64,000 nucleotides of DNA from Anaerolineae bacterium. GTDB lineage: Bacteria; Chloroflexota; Anaerolineae; Aggregatilineales; J027. Position numbers and translations under genes: made by a program. Numbering within the stretch: position 1 is the first letter of the stretch; each line of letters starts with the position of its first letter. Positions 61,507-64,000 of the stretch are shown here, piece by piece. The stretch covers positions 62,001 to 126,000 of the forward strand of contig WBUL01000005.1 in assembly GCA_008933735.1 (NCBI GenBank), given 5' to 3'. Under the pieces are notes generated by a model. The model was not told the DNA's origin. It saw nothing but the letters and a program-made list of their open reading frames with translations, and ran no database searches.

Positions 61507-62523
61507 CTAATCTTCCATTTCTGCCAGTGTTTCTGCCGTTACCAGAGAAACAGGAACAGCAATATTCTGGGGAATTTCGCTGCCAGCCAGCACTTTGACT
61601 GCCGCATTGATGGTCATAACACCGGTGACATCCGGCACGGTGGAAACAGTTCCACGATAGTAGCTGTCACCCGCCTTAATAAGCTCAATCGCCTGGGAAT
61701 CAGCATCAATGCCTACCACGATGGCATCTTCAACCTCGGCATTTTCAAGCGCCTGGACAGCACCCAATGCACCTGCATCATTGATGCTGACGACCACGTT
61801 GATTTCTGGATGTTCTACCAGGGCAGTTTCCATGGAGGCCAGGCCAAATTCAGTAGTGCCGCCCAGGTAATTACCAACGATAGTCGCATCCGGCGCCAGT
61901 TCTTCAATGGCGGCGCGGATATTATCGGCACGTACCACCACATTCTGAATATCGGGATAGTCGAGGATAGCGACATTGGCCTCGCCACCTAACTCGTCAT
62001 TGATAAGCTGTGCTGCGTATTCGCCTGCAATCCGCCCCATGTCTTCATCTTCAGCACTGATGGTGACACCGCCGATGTCTGCAAGCTGACGCCCGGCGTA
62101 CTGGATAATCTTAATGCCACTTTCCGCGGCTTCTTCCAGCGCAGACTGCACACTGGGCGGGTCGAACAGACAGATAATAATCACATCTGCGCCGCTGGAA
62201 GTAAAGTTTTCAATCGCGCTGATCTGTTTTTCTACGTCGATTTCAGAGTCGAAGGCTTCCACACGCAGCCCCAATTCTTCTGCATAGGTCTGGGCACTGT
62301 CTGCCACCGTAAAATGCCATTCCGTCGAATAGGTGCAGGCGATAATAGCGATAAACCCATCCTCGCCCAGCGCCTCAACGGCGGCGGCGACTTCTTCTTC
62401 GGTGGTTTCCAGGTCTTCGGCACTGCCGAGTTCCTCTGGTTCTTCAGTCGCTTCCTGAGCGAAGGCAGGGAGTGCCAGCAGTAGAATACTGAACAAAATC
62501 AAACCGATTTTTATGGCTTTCAT
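61507..62523 (-). CDS. Sugar ABC transporter substrate-binding protein (RbsB type)
   Basis: 338 aa from ATG 62523, with GAGGAG 7 bases upstream. Cleavable signal peptide (KIGLILFSILLLALPAFAQE), an unusual ~30-residue acidic segment (EATEEPEELGSAEDLETTEE), then the periplasmic-binding fold: YAEELGLRVEAFDSEIDVEK, DVIIICLFDPPSVQ, EDMGRIAGEYAAQLINDELG, VVVSINDAGALGAVQALENA and DAIVVGIDADSQAIELIKAG. Sugar not deducible from sequence alone. Confidence 0.92.
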   Translation of the reverse strand: MKAIKIGLILFSILLLALPAFAQEATEEPEELGSAEDLETTEEEVAAAVEALGEDGFIAIIACTYSTEWHFTVADSAQTYAEELGLRVEAFDSEIDVEKQISAIENFTSSGADVIIICLFDPPSVQSALEEAAESGIKIIQYAGRQLADIGGVTISAEDEDMGRIAGEYAAQLINDELGGEANVAILDYPDIQNVVVRADNIRAAIEELAPDATIVGNYLGGTTEFGLASMETALVEHPEINVVVSINDAGALGAVQALENAEVEDAIVVGIDADSQAIELIKAGDSYYRGTVSTVPDVTGVMTINAAVKVLAGSEIPQNIAVPVSLVTAETLAEMED

Positions 62524-62573
62524 GATCATTCTCCTCAAGATGCAAAAGCGAAAATTTTGAATTAAGGAATTTA

Positions 62574-63536
62574 CTAGGGAATATCCTCCTTCTCGTCTAA
62601 TTCAAGTATCAAATTCATGGTGCGTTCATCGCTGATCAGGACATTGATCCATTTGCCGCGCATCGCGCCGAGCAGGGGGGCCGCTTTGTCTTCTCCTCCG
62701 GCAACGCCGATGGCATACTGCGCTCGTTTTAAGTCATCGAGCTGAATCCCGACGATTCGCGTGTCAAAGGCGGTTGGTTGTACCTGCCCATCAAGGTCAA
62801 AAAAGCGCCCGCAGATGTCTCCAACAGCTTTACCTTTGAGTGCCTCCAGTTCCTGGGTTTGAATCAATCCCACCCGCGCGTAAAGCATGTCGCTTTCCAG
62901 TGACCCCACCCCGACGACGTAAATATTTGCCTGTTTCGCCTGAGAGAGGGAGTATTCCAATGTGGGGTTCGCCTGGACAAAATCCTTGCCTGACCCACGC
63001 CCCAGAATAGCCGGGGCACTGACGTAACACACCTTCCCGCTTAATACCTCGGCGGCCTGGCGTGCGATTTCGTTGTAATCAATTTTGTGTGCTTCGTGGC
63101 CGATATTCCCCATTGCCTGCGCGACCACGAGGTTCGGCAGATTCCGTTTTTGGAGCGCACTCACCATTTCCCGAAGTGTCCGTCCGCACCCTAGTGCCAG
63201 TATCTGCCCTGGCATGAGGATTTCCATCAAATAATTGGCGGCGGTGCGCCCGATCATGGTGCGAATGGCGTCCGGATCGTCGCTGAAGGAGGGCGCGACG
63301 ATCACCTCTTTGAGGTGCGGGTAACGCTGCTTAAGAAGCTGTCCGAGTGTGTTGGAGCTTTCTTCCGGCGCAACGATACGGATTTCCACAATTCCCAGTT
63401 CACGGGCGGTGGTAAGATAGCGGGAAACCTGGCTGCGCGAGATGCCCAGACTGCGGGCAATGTCGGCCTGTGTCTGATTTTCCAGGTAATATGCACGGGC
63501 CACTTCTATTAAGCGAGCAATATAAGGGTCAATCAT
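62574..63536 (-). CDS. SorC/DeoR-family sugar-responsive transcriptional regulator
   Basis: 320 aa from ATG 63536; the longer in-frame TTG at 63593 would start inside the -35. N-terminal helix-turn-helix QTQADIARSLGISRSQVSRY; C-terminal SorC sugar-binding domain (VIVAPSFSDDPDAIRTMIGR, GQILALGCGRTLREMVSAL, YVVGVGSLESDMLYARVGL, AFDTRIVGIQLDDL, YAIGVAGGEDKAAPLLGAMR). It heads the operon and most likely senses the phosphosugar made by the PfkB kinase. Confidence 0.9.
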   Translation of the reverse strand: MIDPYIARLIEVARAYYLENQTQADIARSLGISRSQVSRYLTTARELGIVEIRIVAPEESSNTLGQLLKQRYPHLKEVIVAPSFSDDPDAIRTMIGRTAANYLMEILMPGQILALGCGRTLREMVSALQKRNLPNLVVAQAMGNIGHEAHKIDYNEIARQAAEVLSGKVCYVSAPAILGRGSGKDFVQANPTLEYSLSQAKQANIYVVGVGSLESDMLYARVGLIQTQELEALKGKAVGDICGRFFDLDGQVQPTAFDTRIVGIQLDDLKRAQYAIGVAGGEDKAAPLLGAMRGKWINVLISDERTMNLILELDEKEDIP

Positions 63537-63575
63537 TTTCACAAAAAAATTACTTTCGCAATTTGATTCTATCTT

Positions 63576-63614
63576 AGGTATAATTCTGCACAATTGTCAA
63601 GACACATATGTGCA
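63576..63614. promoter_or_regulatory. Divergent promoter/operator region of the SorC operon and surE
   Basis: Minus strand TTGACA (63595-63600) with an 18-bp spacer to TAAGAT (63571-63576) fits the SorC-operon promoter. Plus strand TATAAT (63579-63584) faces surE. Two palindromes, ACAATTGT (63590-63597) and CACATATGTG (63603-63612), nested in an outer TGCACA...TGTGCA repeat (63587-63614), overlap the -35 and are probable SorC sites. Confidence 0.5.
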
Positions 63615-64000
63615 ATGAGACCTCTGATTTTAATCACCAATGACGATGGAATTTATTCACCCGGATTGAAGGCCGCCGCTGAGGCGGTTGCAGATTTGGG
63701 TGATTTGCTGATGGTCGCGCCCCGCTTCCAGCAAACGGCGATGGGACGCTCATATCCTGTTATTCCGACACAGGGTGTCATCGAGAAAATCATCCTTGAA
63801 ATCGCAGGCCATCAGCATCTGGCTTATGGGGTGCACGGGTCGCCTTCACAGGCGGTGCTGCACGGGGTTATGGAACTTGCCCCCCGTCAGCCAGATTTGT
63901 GCATCAGCGGAATCAACTATGGCGATAACATCGGAGTGACGATGGCAGCAAGCGGCACTATTGGGGCCGCGTTTGAAGCAAGTACCTGTGGCATTCCAGC
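63615..64000 (+). CDS. surE: 5'-nucleotidase SurE (5' part only)
   Basis: 128 residues before the window ends. ILITNDDGIYSPGLKAAAEA holds the DD metal ligands; MVAPRFQQTAMGRS follows, then VHGSPSQAVLHGVMEL and CISGINYGDNIGVTMAASGT, the S-G-x-N-x-G-x-N metal/substrate loop. SurE removes phosphate from nucleoside monophosphates. A closer in-frame check shows the ATG at 63608 is out of frame, so 63615 is the start; no Shine-Dalgarno is visible. Confidence 0.92.
   Translation, partial: MRPLILITNDDGIYSPGLKAAAEAVADLGDLLMVAPRFQQTAMGRSYPVIPTQGVIEKIILEIAGHQHLAYGVHGSPSQAVLHGVMELAPRQPDLCISGINYGDNIGVTMAASGTIGAAFEASTCGIP

Noticed and set aside
1..64000. CRISPR arrays, tRNA, rRNA and insertion sequences
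   Set aside because: By reading I found no regularly spaced repeats, no cloverleaf with a T-loop motif and no transposase. A covariance-model scan would be needed to exclude small RNAs.

Overview
The window is a gene-dense bacterial chromosome segment with about 53 protein genes and no rRNA, tRNA, CRISPR array or insertion sequence that I can see. The gene style points to Chloroflexota, probably an Anaerolineae-like lineage. The supporting signs are many large GT-C membrane glycosyltransferases, lipoproteins with Thr/Pro-rich linkers after the lipobox, an archaeal-type HMG-CoA synthase/thiolase/DUF35 cluster, many TPR/HEAT proteins, and a mix of Shine-Dalgarno genes with apparently leaderless ones. 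This placement is inference from gene content, not from a marker tree.

Layout. 1-2.4 kb: end of an archaeal-type HMG-CoA synthase, a small membrane protein, a thiolase homologue and a DUF35 protein split into two genes (mevalonate-type cluster). 2.4-6.3 kb: a small membrane protein, a fold-type II PLP enzyme, then the minus-strand run rplS-peptidase C26-murI. 6.4-8.7 kb: proline dehydrogenase and a lipoprotein. 8.7-24.7 kb: five large membrane glycosyltransferase-type proteins for envelope sugar transfer, interrupted by a TIR-domain protein (preceded by a TIR fragment), a beta-propeller lipoprotein, a secreted cyclophilin and a biotinyl carrier protein. 24.7-33.2 kb: TPR and HEAT proteins and a four-gene signalling operon (kinase, CheY-like regulator, AlbA/HATPase regulator, membrane kinase). 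33.3-36.3 kb: copper operon csoR-copZ-copA with promoter and operator. 36.6-41.6 kb: a BNR-repeat protein coupled to a MoaD/ThiS-like protein, cupin, LuxR-type regulator, GNAT, and a thioredoxin-like lipoprotein. 41.7-45.0 kb: 2-oxoacid dehydrogenase E1 alpha, E1 beta and E2. 45.1-47.7 kb: glycogen debranching enzyme and a CBM48 protein. 47.8-54.6 kb: M23 peptidase, GT4 glycosyltransferase, AddB-like helicase/nuclease, membrane protein and a decayed SRPBCC gene. 54.6-63.6 kb: sugar uptake and catabolism operon (SorC regulator, RbsB/RbsC/RbsA-type ABC transporter, SIS protein, PfkB kinase, unassigned hydrolase-like protein). 63.6 kb to the end: start of surE.

Most notable observation: the thioredoxin-like lipoprotein on the minus strand at 41236-41622 reads open across two in-frame TGA codons that sit exactly where the two cysteines of the CxPC redox motif belong (TGA GCT CCT TGA). 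A hairpin with a G at the second position of its apical loop lies 17 nt after the second TGA. Together these suggest a selenoprotein with a Sec-Ala-Pro-Sec centre. Second in interest is the thiolase/DUF35 pair in the mevalonate-type cluster: the thiolase has Asp in place of the nucleophilic Cys and Asn in place of the GHP His, and the DUF35 zinc ribbon has lost all four Cys positions and is encoded apart from its OB-fold.
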